A DNA stretch of 18,613 nucleotides from JBGOUV01 sp041477815. Lineage in GTDB: Bacteria > Acidobacteriota > Terriglobia > Bryobacterales > JACQDG01. The notes under the pieces are model-generated. The model was not told the DNA's origin. It saw nothing but the letters and a program-made list of their open reading frames with translations, and searched no databases. Both the position numbers and the translations under genes were made by a program. The stretch covers positions 1 to 18,613 of the forward strand of contig JBGOUV010000092.1 of NCBI GenBank assembly GCA_041477815.1. The letters are read 5' to 3'. Below are positions 1 through 7,602 of this stretch, piece after piece (position 1 is the stretch's first letter; each line of letters begins with the position of its first letter).

Positions 1-1
1 A

Positions 2-64
2 TCCGGGCCACACAAAATTCACCTGTACCGGATCAAGGGCAAAAGGCCTTCTGATGTACGGTGA
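2..64 (+). CDS. Possible 3' end of a gene entering from the left edge
   Basis: Twenty codons are open from the left edge in this frame and end in TGA at 62-64. The translation ends KIHLYRIKGKRPSDVR, a basic tail that reads like a genuine protein C-terminus. No family can be assigned from so little sequence. The minus strand here carries no convincing start codon, and the other plus frames give less protein-like residues. A possible sigma-54 element at 201-216 points leftward into this fragment. That would make its transcript antisense to this gene, which is a reason for doubt about one or the other. Confidence 0.3.
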   Translation, partial: SGPHKIHLYRIKGKRPSDVR

Positions 65-200
65 ACGGCGCCTTCGTGGCGCTGGTTAGCGCCAGTGCGC
101 CACCAGAATCGACACCGCCGCCGGCGGACTGGCCCCATAGCGTACCTACTTCATCGGCATACTCCTCCCGGACTCCCCGGTCCTCGCCGCAGCGCCCTGG

Positions 201-216
201 AGCACCCCAGGTGCCA
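201..216 (-). promoter_or_regulatory. Candidate sigma-54 (-24/-12) promoter, reading left
   Basis: The minus strand reads TGGCACCTGGGGTGCT. The GG and GC dinucleotides are 12 bases apart, as in the sigma-54 consensus TGGCAC-N5-TTGC; only the first T of the -12 block differs. Predicted transcription would start near 190 and run leftward. Candidate activator sites lie about 130-170 bases upstream, a normal distance for an NtrC-type enhancer. The regulated gene would be outside the window, or this may be a small transcript. Part of the element is itself an inverted repeat (GCACC/GGTGC), so chance is possible. Confidence 0.45.
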
Positions 217-330
217 CAATCCGAGACCCGGGCCATCGCCCCACAGCAGTTCAAAAGAAAAGAAACAGAATGACTTGCGCCCGTTGGGGGTTACACCTGG
301 CGAGGGCAGCCGACGGTGGCAACGCCGCGA

Positions 331-367
331 CTGTCCGAGAAACAGGCGGTGTCCGAAAATCGTACAC
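331..367. promoter_or_regulatory. Candidate activator (UAS) sites, two related copies
   Basis: GTGTCCGAAAATCGTACAC at 349-367 is an imperfect palindrome centred on base 358; its 8-bp outer arms differ at one position. The block TGTCCGA recurs 18 bp to the left (332-338) inside CTGTCCGAGAAACAG. Paired dyads upstream of a sigma-54-like promoter and beside an NtrC-type regulator gene are the usual layout of enhancer sites for that regulator. That this regulator binds them is inference. Confidence 0.4.
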
Positions 368-382
368 CCCGCGCGGGGGAGG

Positions 383-1762
383 CTACGCCCCGCTGCCATA
401 CTGCCGGAGCTTGCGGTAGAGCGTATCCCGGGAGATCCCCAGCACCGAAGCGGCCTTGGTCCGGTTGCCTTCGCAGACGCGCAAGGCCTGTTGAATGGCG
501 AACTGTTCCAGGCGCTCCATGGACATTGGTTGCTCGCTGAGACTGCCGGCCGGCGCGGAGGAGGCCCGCTCGTGCAGCAGGGCCTTGCAGTCTTTGTCGG
601 TAATCACCTGCGTATTATCCGACGAAAGGGCCGCGGCGCCTTCCAGCAGGTTCTCCAGCTCGCGCACGTTGCCGGGAAAAGGGTGAGCCAGCAGGGACTC
701 CAGGGCGGAGCGAGCCAAGGTAATCGGACGGCCGTAACGCCGCCCCAGGCGGCCGGTGAAATGCTGGGCCAGCACCAGCACATCCTCGGGACGCGCGCGC
801 AGCGGCGGCACCTCGATCACCACCGTAGCGATGCGGTAATAAAGGTCTTCCCGCAGGTACTCCCCGCGCAAATCCGCCAGCGGACGGTTGGATGCCGCGA
901 CTACCCGCACGTCCACCTGCAAAGCCCTGGGGCTGCCCACCGGCCGCACCTCGCCTTCCTGTAATACCCGCAGCAGCTTGACCTGGGCTTCTTTGGGCAT
1001 CTCCCCGATCTCGTCCAGGAAAACCGTACCCCCATTGGCGGCCATAAACAGACCGGGAGCGTCGGTGGTGGCCCCGGTGAAGGCCCCGCGGCGATACCCG
1101 AACAGCTCGCTTTCCACCAGGTCGTGGGGCAAGGCGCCGCAGTTGATGGGGGCGAAAGGGGCGCGCCCGCGCCGGCTGGCGGCGTGGATGGCGCGGGCCA
1201 GCATTTCCTTGCCCGTGCCCGTTTCACCTACCACCAGGACCGGGGCATCCGTGGAGGCCGCGGCGCGCGCCCGCTCCACCACGCGCTGCATGGGGCTCGA
1301 GACATAGACCACGCTCTCAAACGAAGGACAGCACTCCAGGTTCGCCTCCAGTTGCGCCACGCGCTCGCGCAGCTCGGAGATCTCCATCAGCCGGCCGATC
1401 TTCTTCCGCACCGCTTCGTAGTCGAACGGCTTGGTCAGATAGTCCTCGGCCCCGGCTTTGATCGCTTCCACCGCCGTTTCGATGGCCCCGTACCCGGTCA
1501 TCATCAGGATCGAGAGCTCGGGATCGTGGCGGTGCAGCTCCCGCATCAGCGCCAGGCCATCGGTCACCGGCATGATCAAATCCACCAGGGCCAGGGCCAG
1601 GTGCGGGTTGCGCTCCTGCACAGCCAGCGCCTCGGCGGCGGAAAGGGCGATCTCGGCGCTGTAGCCCTCCTGCTGCAAGAACTCCTGAAGGGTCCGGGCC
1701 AGCTCGGCGTCATCATCGACCACCAGGATCCGGCCGGCCCGCTTCACCTGCGACGGTTTCAT
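383..1762 (-). CDS. Sigma-54-dependent response regulator, NtrC type
   Basis: A 459-aa activator with three domains in order. The N-terminal receiver (about 10-125) has acidic residues D16-D18, phospho-acceptor D61 and conserved K111. The central AAA+ domain (about 148-385) has Walker A GETGTGKE (179-186), the GAFTGA loop that contacts sigma-54 (226-231) and Walker B around VFLDEIGE (247-254). The C-terminal Fis-type helix-turn-helix (about 415-455) contains NRTKAASVLGISRDTLYRKL. It should oligomerise when phosphorylated and drive open-complex formation at -24/-12 promoters. The start is the ATG at 1762: GGAGG lies 7 bases upstream, and it overlaps the kinase stop as ATGA, implying coupled translation. 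A longer frame to 1981 adds only out-of-family residues. Likely targets are the promoters at 3191-3206 and 201-216. Confidence 0.95.
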   Translation of the reverse strand: MKPSQVKRAGRILVVDDDAELARTLQEFLQQEGYSAEIALSAAEALAVQERNPHLALALVDLIMPVTDGLALMRELHRHDPELSILMMTGYGAIETAVEAIKAGAEDYLTKPFDYEAVRKKIGRLMEISELRERVAQLEANLECCPSFESVVYVSSPMQRVVERARAAASTDAPVLVVGETGTGKEMLARAIHAASRRGRAPFAPINCGALPHDLVESELFGYRRGAFTGATTDAPGLFMAANGGTVFLDEIGEMPKEAQVKLLRVLQEGEVRPVGSPRALQVDVRVVAASNRPLADLRGEYLREDLYYRIATVVIEVPPLRARPEDVLVLAQHFTGRLGRRYGRPITLARSALESLLAHPFPGNVRELENLLEGAAALSSDNTQVITDKDCKALLHERASSAPAGSLSEQPMSMERLEQFAIQQALRVCEGNRTKAASVLGISRDTLYRKLRQYGSGA

Positions 1763-3084
1763 GTGCGCACCTCCACACCCGCGGCCGCGGGTTGATAAAC
1801 GGGCAGCCCTACGAACACACTGGTTCCCTGCGGCGGCGTGCTTTCCAGGCGTATGGCCCCGCCATGCTCCAGGACGATGTTGCGCGCAATGGCCAGCCCC
1901 AATCCGGTGCCCTTCCCCGGACCTTTGGTGGTGAAGAACGGCTCGAAAATGTGCGGCAGATCCTGGGGCGCCACACCACAACCGTCATCGGCGATTTGAA
2001 TCTCGATCCACTCGCCGGAAGTCCGGCAGGCGCGGATGGCGATCGTGCCCTGCTCGGCGACGGCATCCAGCGCATTGCTCAGCAGTATGGAAAGCAGGGC
2101 CTCCAGCAAATTGCTGTCCGCCAGCACCTGGGCGCCGTCGGCCGCCGCCAGATCCAGCGACACCCGCGCCCGCTTGGTCAGCACCGGTGGCGAGAAGAAA
2201 CTCACCACCGACTCAATGGCCCGCGTCACCTCCAGCGGTTGCTTGGCCACCCGCGGGCGGCGGCTGAACTCCAGCAAACGCTGGACAAAATGCTGGCAAA
2301 AGCGCAGCCCCGACCCCAACCGCTCCAGGTCGGCGCCGTAGGTCTCCGGCTGCCGTCGCTGCATCATCTCCAGCCGCAGCAGCATGGCGGCCAAGGGCGT
2401 ATTGAGGTGGTGGGCCGTTCCGGCCGCCATCTGGCCCATGCTGGTCAACTTTTCGATTTCCAGCAGTCTCTGCCGCAGCCGTACCCGCTCCCGGATGTCG
2501 GCGGTGACCTCCAGAAAGGAATCGGGCGCCCCGGCCTCGCGAAAGGGCAGCAGGCTGAGCTGGACCTCAAAGGCGGCGCCCTGGCTGTCGCGTCGCAGCG
2601 TCTCCACCTCCAGGATCGGCCGGCCCTTCTCCACTTCGCTCAGAAAGCCTCGCAATTCCTCTTCTTTCTCGGGCGGCACCGTGGGCAGAAGCTGTCCCAG
2701 CACCTCCGCCTTGCTGAAGCCGTAAAGCCGTTCCGCCGCCGCATTCCATTCCGTCACCCGTAACGACTGGTCATACAGGGCCACCGCGCCGGGAGAGACC
2801 TCCAGCAGTCCGCGGTAGCGCTCGCGCGACCGGCGCAGCTCTTCCTCACTGCGCCGCCGTTGTCGCAGCACAAACCACCCGGCCCAAAAAGCCAGCACCA
2901 AAGAAGAGAAAATGCCGCGGGTAATGTAGAGGTAATGGAGGGTGACGTAATCCACCGACCGGAAAAACCGGTTTTCCAGCAGTTCCCAGGTGGCAAACAC
3001 CAGCGCCACAATGGTGACGCTGGATAGTATCAGCGTGATCCAAAACCAACGGCGCTCGGGCGCGTCCGGATCCGTTCCGCTCAA
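1759..3084 (-). CDS. Membrane PAS sensor histidine kinase
   Basis: About 441 aa from the proposed TTG start at 3084. Two membrane segments (about 13-31 and 55-73) flank a short external loop. A PAS domain (about 88-200) follows, then a HisKA domain with H-box AHHLNTPLAA (phospho-acceptor H225) and a HATPase_c domain with N-box LSNALDAV, G1 DDGCGV, F-box FEPFFTTK and G2 GTGLGLAIA. It is the cognate kinase of the regulator at 383-1762, which it overlaps by 4 bp. The start is uncertain. The frame continues to an ATG at 3228, but the extra 48 residues are Cys-rich and featureless, and that start would swallow the promoter of the divergent cytochrome operon. The periplasmic loop is too short for an obvious ligand domain, so the PAS domain or the membrane is the likely sensor. 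Confidence 0.9.
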   Translation of the reverse strand: MSGTDPDAPERRWFWITLILSSVTIVALVFATWELLENRFFRSVDYVTLHYLYITRGIFSSLVLAFWAGWFVLRQRRRSEEELRRSRERYRGLLEVSPGAVALYDQSLRVTEWNAAAERLYGFSKAEVLGQLLPTVPPEKEEELRGFLSEVEKGRPILEVETLRRDSQGAAFEVQLSLLPFREAGAPDSFLEVTADIRERVRLRQRLLEIEKLTSMGQMAAGTAHHLNTPLAAMLLRLEMMQRRQPETYGADLERLGSGLRFCQHFVQRLLEFSRRPRVAKQPLEVTRAIESVVSFFSPPVLTKRARVSLDLAAADGAQVLADSNLLEALLSILLSNALDAVAEQGTIAIRACRTSGEWIEIQIADDGCGVAPQDLPHIFEPFFTTKGPGKGTGLGLAIARNIVLEHGGAIRLESTPPQGTSVFVGLPVYQPAAAGVEVRT

Positions 3085-3149
3085 TCGGTGGCCTGCCTTC
3101 GGGCGGAGCGGTGAGCACGGCTTCTGCCACTCTGGCTGGACCGGATCCG
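3067..3149. repeat. Two CGGATCCG palindromes upstream of the cytochrome operon
   Basis: The 8-bp palindrome CGGATCCG occurs at 3067-3074 and again at 3142-3149, roughly 120 and 45 bases upstream of the -24 element at 3191. Neither resembles the TGTCCGA sites at 331-367 closely. They could be protein-binding sites, but short palindromes are common in GC-rich DNA. Confidence 0.2.
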
Positions 3150-3190
3150 CACAGCTACACGATACACCCGCACCGGCCTCCCGTCGAGTT

Positions 3191-3206
3191 TGGCAGTTGC
3201 CGTGCT
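3191..3206 (+). promoter_or_regulatory. Sigma-54 (-24/-12) promoter of the cytochrome operon
   Basis: TGGCAGTTGCCGTGCT has the -24 GG at 3192-3193 and the -12 GC at 3204-3205, with the exact 12-base offset sigma-54 needs. Transcription should begin near 3217, ten bases before the decaheme ATG at 3227, leaving a leader just long enough for the GGAG at 3220-3223. The divergent neighbours encode a sigma-54 activator and its kinase, which strongly supports the call. Confidence 0.7.
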
Positions 3207-3226
3207 GGCTCCGACCTCTGGAGATC

Positions 3227-4144
3227 ATGGTGGTCGAGATCCTTCTCTTGGCGCTCTTCGCCCTTCCGGCCGATACGCCAGCTCCCCCCCAGGAGTTCCC
3301 CGCCGGCTACCTCGGCTCGGAAACGTGCCGGCTCTGTCACGAACAACTGGGCGGAGCCTTCCGCAGCAATCCGCATTTCTCTGTGGATAGCGCCGCCGGC
3401 AAGGCCCCTCGCAGCCAGGAGTGGAAAGGACGAGCCTGCGAGGCCTGTCACGGGCCGGGCAAAACCCACATGGAAGCGGCGGAAGCGAAGGATATCTTCA
3501 TGTTCGGGGGCTCGCTGCGGAATCCCGTGCCGCCGCCGGCCGGCCGCATCAACGAACGGTGCTTGAAGTGTCACGCCGGCGACGCCACCCACAGCAACCG
3601 CTTGTGGGGATCTCACGGCCGCAATCAGATCAGTTGCACCCAGTGCCACACCGTGCACCAGGCCGTCCGGCGGCCGCTGCTGGCCCTGGAGCCCAATGCG
3701 CTTTGCCAGAAGTGCCATCTCAGTGTCCAGGCCGAGTTCTCGCGGCCTTACCACCACAAGCTCCAGGAAGGCGCCATGGCCTGCGTGGACTGCCACAACC
3801 CCCACGGCGAGCTGCCCGCCCGCCAGTTGCGGCGCGTCTCGGCCAACGAAGTGATTTGCCTGAAATGTCACGGCGACAAGCGCGGGCCGTTTCCTTTTGA
3901 GCATGCCCCGGCGCGGTTGGGCCGCTGCGCCACCTGCCACGAACCGCACGGGTCCATGAACCCCCGTATGCTCGTCCGGCACGATTTGCGTTTCCTTTGC
4001 CTGGAGTGCCACACCAGCAGCCTGCAAACCATCGGCATCACCCCGCCGGCGTTCCACGATCTCCGCAGCCCGCGATTTCAAAACTGCACCACCTGTCACT
4101 CCAAGATTCACGGGTCGTTTGTCAGCAAGGATCTGTTGCGATGA
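3227..4144 (+). CDS. Periplasmic decaheme c-type cytochrome, MtrA/DmsE-like
   Basis: A 305-aa secreted protein with exactly ten CxxCH heme sites, starting at C34, C71, C112, C137, C160, C186, C211, C234, C258 and C287. Several carry the family's CxxCHxPHG or CxxCHxxH extension. Ten hemes in about 300 residues is the MtrA/DmsE/PioA pattern. These proteins plug an outer-membrane porin and pass electrons between periplasm and cell surface. The next gene is such a porin, overlapping by ATGA. The signal peptide (MVVEILLLALFALPA) is short and lacks a basic n-region. An upstream TTG at 3197 would add an arginine, but the sigma-54 promoter places the transcript start after it, so ATG 3227 is preferred. 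Direction of electron flow cannot be read from sequence. Confidence 0.93.
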   Translation: MVVEILLLALFALPADTPAPPQEFPAGYLGSETCRLCHEQLGGAFRSNPHFSVDSAAGKAPRSQEWKGRACEACHGPGKTHMEAAEAKDIFMFGGSLRNPVPPPAGRINERCLKCHAGDATHSNRLWGSHGRNQISCTQCHTVHQAVRRPLLALEPNALCQKCHLSVQAEFSRPYHHKLQEGAMACVDCHNPHGELPARQLRRVSANEVICLKCHGDKRGPFPFEHAPARLGRCATCHEPHGSMNPRMLVRHDLRFLCLECHTSSLQTIGITPPAFHDLRSPRFQNCTTCHSKIHGSFVSKDLLR

Positions 4145-6168
4145 GAACGGGCGCCGCAGTCGCGTTGCGCGTCCTGGGACCCCTGGGTACCCACTGGCCA
4201 CCGGTCACTGGCCACTGGCCGCTGACGTTAGTCGCGTTGCTCCTCCTGGGACCCCTGGGCCTGGCCCAGCAGCCCGCGGAGGCCCCGGCGGAGACGGTTC
4301 CGCCGCCCGTCGCCGAACGCGAAGTCCACGGTTCGGTGGATTTCGGCTATCGCTGGGTGGTCGGCAACGGTGGCAACGAGGACGTGTATCGCAGCATCGT
4401 CAACCTCGGTGACGGGCCCAAGTTGTTTGGAGCCGAGACTACCATCCGCCGCCCGGGCGGCCGTTGGTACGATCGCCTGGACGCCCGCGCTTCGTCCTGG
4501 GGCGGCGACCCCTACAACACCGCTCGCCTGGAGGCCGCCCGCACCGGCGCTTACGCCTTCCGCTTCGACTATCGCAACGTCAGCTATTTCAACTCCCTCC
4601 CTTCGTTCGCCAATCCCTTCCTGGGCCAGGGCGTACTGTTCAGCCAGCGCTCGCTTGACACCAAACGACGGCTGATCGACACCGAGCTCGAGTGCCGGCC
4701 CGGCGCCCGGCTCTCCGGCTACGTGGGCTTCTATCACAGCTCCGGCTTCGGCCGCGGGGTGACTACCCTGGTCACCGACGGCAACGAGTTCCCCGTCGGC
4801 ACCCGGCTGCGCGATGCCACCGATTCCTACCGCGGCGGCCTGCGGCTCAATCTCGTCAAGTGGAACGTGACCCTGGAGCAGGGCGGAACCACCTTCAAGG
4901 ATGACCAGCAACTCTCCTTCGGCGGCGCGGTCAATCCCGGCAACCGCCGCGTGCCGCTGCTCGGGCAGGACATCCTGCTGCGCGACCTGGCCGCCGCATA
5001 TGGCGCCCGCGGGGACAGCATCTTCAGCCGAGGCGTGCTCGAAGGGCGGCCGTGGAGCAAGCTGCACTTCACCGGGCACTTCCTGTACAGCCTGCCCTCC
5101 ATCGACGCCAACTACTCCCAGCGGAATACCGGTAATTTCATCTGGCTCGAAACCTTTCAGGTCTACACCGGACAACTGGATCGTTCGCTCACCCAAGCCG
5201 GCCGGCCGCATTCCTCGGGGAGCTGGACCACCGAGCTCCGGCTCACCCCCCGCGTCCGTGTGATACAATCCTGGTTTACGGACCGCCTCCACACTGCCGG
5301 GGCATCGTCACTGGCCACCACGTTGCTGCCCGCCTCCGGCGGGTCCCTGTCGAGGGAGACGGCGCTGCGGGACCGCTTGGTGCTCAACTGGAACCAGCAC
5401 CAGGTGGATGCCATCGCCGAGATTTCCTCATTCCTGACCCTGCGGGGCGGGCACCGCTACGAGTGGGGCGACGCGGTGATCCGGTCCAATATCGGCATCC
5501 TGCCCGCCGGCGAGGCGGGCCAGATCCGGCGGCAGGTAGCGCTGGCCGGAGGCTCCTTGCGGCTGCGGGCCAACGCCGAGCTCGACGTGGACCTGGAGGC
5601 GTCGGCCCGGGACCGCACGTTCTTCCGCACCGACCTGGCCGATTACCAGCGCGCCCGGCTGCGCGGCCGTTATCGTCTCCGCCGGGACTTGACCTTTTCC
5701 GGCTCCTTCGCCGTTCTCAACAACCAGACTCCCGTCCGCGAGGGCAGCCTCGATTACCAGAGCCGCCAGAGCTCGTTGGCGTTGCTCTTCGCGCCAGGCG
5801 ATGGCAAGCGCTGGAACCTGCTTCTGGATTACATGCGCGGGACCCTGCGCAGCACTTTGCCGTTCCTGGCGCCACAGGACCGGACTTTCGAGATCTCCCG
5901 CTACCGCGAGGACGGACATTACGGCGGCGCCACGGTGGAAATCCATCCCGGCGGGCGCGCCCGGGTCCACCTGGGAGGGGGCTTTGGCGTGACCGCCGGC
6001 AGCCGGCCCACGCGCTACTATCAGCCTTATACCCGGCTCTTGCTGCCCCTCCGGGGAAAGCTCGCCTGGATGGGCGATTGGCGGTGGTTCGGCTTCACAG
6101 AGAGGCTCTATGCGTCCGAGGGTTTTCACGCCCACTTGTTTTCCACTGGTCTCCAAGTCGGCTGGTAG
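4141..6168 (+). CDS. Outer-membrane beta-barrel porin, MtrB/PioB-like
   Basis: A 675-aa secreted protein with alternating polar and hydrophobic stretches throughout, many aromatic girdle-like residues, no cytoplasmic features and a C-terminal beta-signal ending in tryptophan (STGLQVGW). These are hallmarks of a large outer-membrane barrel. Its position directly after, and ATGA-coupled to, a decaheme cytochrome makes an MtrB/PioB role the natural reading: the sheath that carries the decaheme through the outer membrane. I do not see the N-terminal CxxC of Shewanella MtrB, so homology is inferred from context and architecture. The signal peptide is abnormally long (cleavage perhaps near 42) because of a repeat insertion at 4158-4259. 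The next cytochrome gene overlaps its last 59 bases. Confidence 0.82.
   Translation: MRTGAAVALRVLGPLGTHWPPVTGHWPLTLVALLLLGPLGLAQQPAEAPAETVPPPVAEREVHGSVDFGYRWVVGNGGNEDVYRSIVNLGDGPKLFGAETTIRRPGGRWYDRLDARASSWGGDPYNTARLEAARTGAYAFRFDYRNVSYFNSLPSFANPFLGQGVLFSQRSLDTKRRLIDTELECRPGARLSGYVGFYHSSGFGRGVTTLVTDGNEFPVGTRLRDATDSYRGGLRLNLVKWNVTLEQGGTTFKDDQQLSFGGAVNPGNRRVPLLGQDILLRDLAAAYGARGDSIFSRGVLEGRPWSKLHFTGHFLYSLPSIDANYSQRNTGNFIWLETFQVYTGQLDRSLTQAGRPHSSGSWTTELRLTPRVRVIQSWFTDRLHTAGASSLATTLLPASGGSLSRETALRDRLVLNWNQHQVDAIAEISSFLTLRGGHRYEWGDAVIRSNIGILPAGEAGQIRRQVALAGGSLRLRANAELDVDLEASARDRTFFRTDLADYQRARLRGRYRLRRDLTFSGSFAVLNNQTPVREGSLDYQSRQSSLALLFAPGDGKRWNLLLDYMRGTLRSTLPFLAPQDRTFEISRYREDGHYGGATVEIHPGGRARVHLGGGFGVTAGSRPTRYYQPYTRLLLPLRGKLAWMGDWRWFGFTERLYASEGFHAHLFSTGLQVGW
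4158..4259 (+). repeat. 30-bp direct repeat flanking a heptamer array, inside the porin signal peptide
   Basis: Bases 4158-4187 and 4230-4259 are the same 30-mer with two mismatches, 72 bp apart (24 codons, frame kept). Between them, 4193-4220 holds four tandem heptamers: ACTGGCC, ACCGGTC, ACTGGCC, ACTGGCC. The encoded residues repeat VALRVLGPLG / VALLLLGPLG. Removing one 72-bp unit would leave a compact normal signal peptide, MRTGAAVALLLLGPLGLAQQ. Confidence 0.85.
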
Positions 6169-7300
6169 GGCCTTGGTCTTCCTGGCCCTGGCGATCCTGC
6201 CCCTGGCCGGCCAGTTCGGCGATGCCCGGCGGGGCGCGGAGCTCATCCAGCGGCGCAACTGCACCCTCTGCCACTCCATCCGCGGCGCCGGAGGCGCCAT
6301 AGCCCCCGATCTGTCCCGCCGCTCCACCAAGGAGTTCACCCCCACTACCATGGCCGCGGCCATGTGGAACCACGGACCGGCCATGTGGAGGGCCATGGCC
6401 GCGAAGAACCTGGAGGTGCCCTCCCTGGGTACTACAGATATGGCGGACCTGTGGGCCTATTTCTACTCCATTCGCTACTTCGACAAGGCGGGTGACGCCG
6501 GGCGCGGGAAGACGGTCTTTTCCGCCAAAAAGTGCAGCATCTGCCACGCCCTGACCCCGGACGAGAGCCAGGGGCGGCCGGGCCCCCCGGTGTCCCAATG
6601 GCCGTCCCTCGCCGACCGCATCCGCTGGACCGAGCACATGTGGAACCATGCCGGCCCCATGCAGGCCGAGATGCAGAAGCGCGGCATCCCCTGGCCCACC
6701 TTTACGCTCCAGGAAATGGTGGACCTGTTGGTCTACCTGCGCAATCTCCCCACCAAGCCCGACCTCCTGCCGACCCTGGTCTTTGAAGATCCCGAGACCG
6801 GAGAAAAGCTATTCCGCGAGCGCGGCTGTATCCAGTGTCACACCACCGGCGCCGCCGAACCGGGCAAGATCGACCTGGTCGGAGCGGCCCGCGAGTCGCG
6901 GACTTTCACCGAGCTCGGCGTCCGCATGTGGAATCACCTGCCCCAGATGCGCCGCCGCGCCGCCCAGAGCCAGATCGATTTCCCGACCTTCTCCAGCAGC
7001 GAGATGAGCCAGCTCATCGCCTTCCTGTTCGCCAAGCGCTACTTCGAGGAGAAGGGCCAACCAGGCCGCGGCGCCCGCATCTTCGCTTCCCGAAAATGCG
7101 GCGCCTGTCACGACCAGCCCGGCTCGCCGGCGCCCAGTCTGAAGAGCAAAGCGGGCCAATTCTCAGCCCCCCAGATGGCTTCCGCGCTCTGGCAGCATGG
7201 TCCCAGGATGCTCCAGGAAATGGAAAAGCACAAAACCCGCTGGCCCAACTTCACCGGCCCCGAGATGGCCGATCTAATCGCGTTCCTCAATAAACACTGA
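6110..7300 (+). CDS. Secreted four-heme c-type cytochrome built from four one-heme modules
   Basis: A 396-aa protein with a signal peptide (hydrophobic core about 21-33, likely cut after PLAG) and four CxxCH sites at C51, C142, C240 and C330, spaced about 90 residues. Each module also carries a related motif 30-35 residues on: MWNHGPAM, MWNHAGPM, MWNHLPQM and LWQHGPRM. This looks like internal duplication of a class-I cytochrome c domain, with the Met or His there as a candidate sixth heme ligand. It overlaps the porin by 59 bp, so it belongs to the same operon and probably supplies or accepts electrons for the decaheme/porin conduit from the periplasm, or acts at the surface. A TTG start around residue 22 would avoid most of the overlap but would remove the basic n-region of the signal peptide. 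Confidence 0.88.
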   Translation: MRPRVFTPTCFPLVSKSAGRALVFLALAILPLAGQFGDARRGAELIQRRNCTLCHSIRGAGGAIAPDLSRRSTKEFTPTTMAAAMWNHGPAMWRAMAAKNLEVPSLGTTDMADLWAYFYSIRYFDKAGDAGRGKTVFSAKKCSICHALTPDESQGRPGPPVSQWPSLADRIRWTEHMWNHAGPMQAEMQKRGIPWPTFTLQEMVDLLVYLRNLPTKPDLLPTLVFEDPETGEKLFRERGCIQCHTTGAAEPGKIDLVGAARESRTFTELGVRMWNHLPQMRRRAAQSQIDFPTFSSSEMSQLIAFLFAKRYFEEKGQPGRGARIFASRKCGACHDQPGSPAPSLKSKAGQFSAPQMASALWQHGPRMLQEMEKHKTRWPNFTGPEMADLIAFLNKH

Positions 7301-7602
7301 CTGACGCCAAACGGAACGGGGGAGGGGTTAGGGTCCGGACGAACCCGGAGCACGGGATCTGGCGCCGACCTCCTTGCCCTCGGCTATGGGGCGGCACTCT
7401 CACCGCCGCCTGGTCAGCCAGTGCATCACGTTCCGCGGAAACGGCGGGGTCTGCCTGGCGATATCCGCGTTCATTCCCATCGGGTTCTGGTTTGGCCGGA
7501 AAGCTGAGCCGAGAACATCGCCGCTTCCCCAAACAGCCTACTCTCCCGTTCCCGGTACAGATCGAGCGGATGCAAATTTAGCTGTTGGACGACGTTCCCT
7601 GG
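7301..7602. other. Convergent intergenic region without a gene
   Basis: No protein with a plausible start or family signature appears on either strand. A small hairpin follows the cytochrome stop (GGGTT at 7325-7329 with AACCC at 7342-7346, enclosing GTCCGGAC), but it lacks a T-run, so it is only a weak terminator candidate for the cytochrome operon. Confidence 0.45.

Larger units (their letters stand above)
65..382. other. Non-coding region beyond the response regulator gene
   Basis: I see no credible gene in these 318 bases; open frames on both strands lack ribosome binding sites and recognisable protein. The region holds a sigma-54-like promoter on the minus strand (201-216) and two related sites at 331-367, listed separately. 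A GC palindrome, CCCCGCGCGGGG at 367-378, lies just past the regulator's stop codon. Read on the minus strand it is followed about nine bases later by a short ATTTT run, so it could be a weak terminator for the kinase/regulator operon. Confidence 0.5.

Noticed and set aside
1792..2763. Long open frame on the plus strand opposite the histidine kinase
   Set aside because: It lies antisense to a kinase with all catalytic motifs intact. It is rich in Gln, His, Arg and Leu, as GC-rich shadow frames are, and shows no family signature or ribosome binding site.
3226..3229. Divergent overlapping starts sharing CATG (kinase and decaheme)
   Set aside because: Coincidental: the kinase extension to this ATG is implausible and would leave no space for the sigma-54 promoter that lies within it.
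4228..5292. 354-codon minus-strand frame opposite the porin
   Set aside because: Ala/Gly/Glu-rich shadow of the barrel gene with no start signal and no domain.
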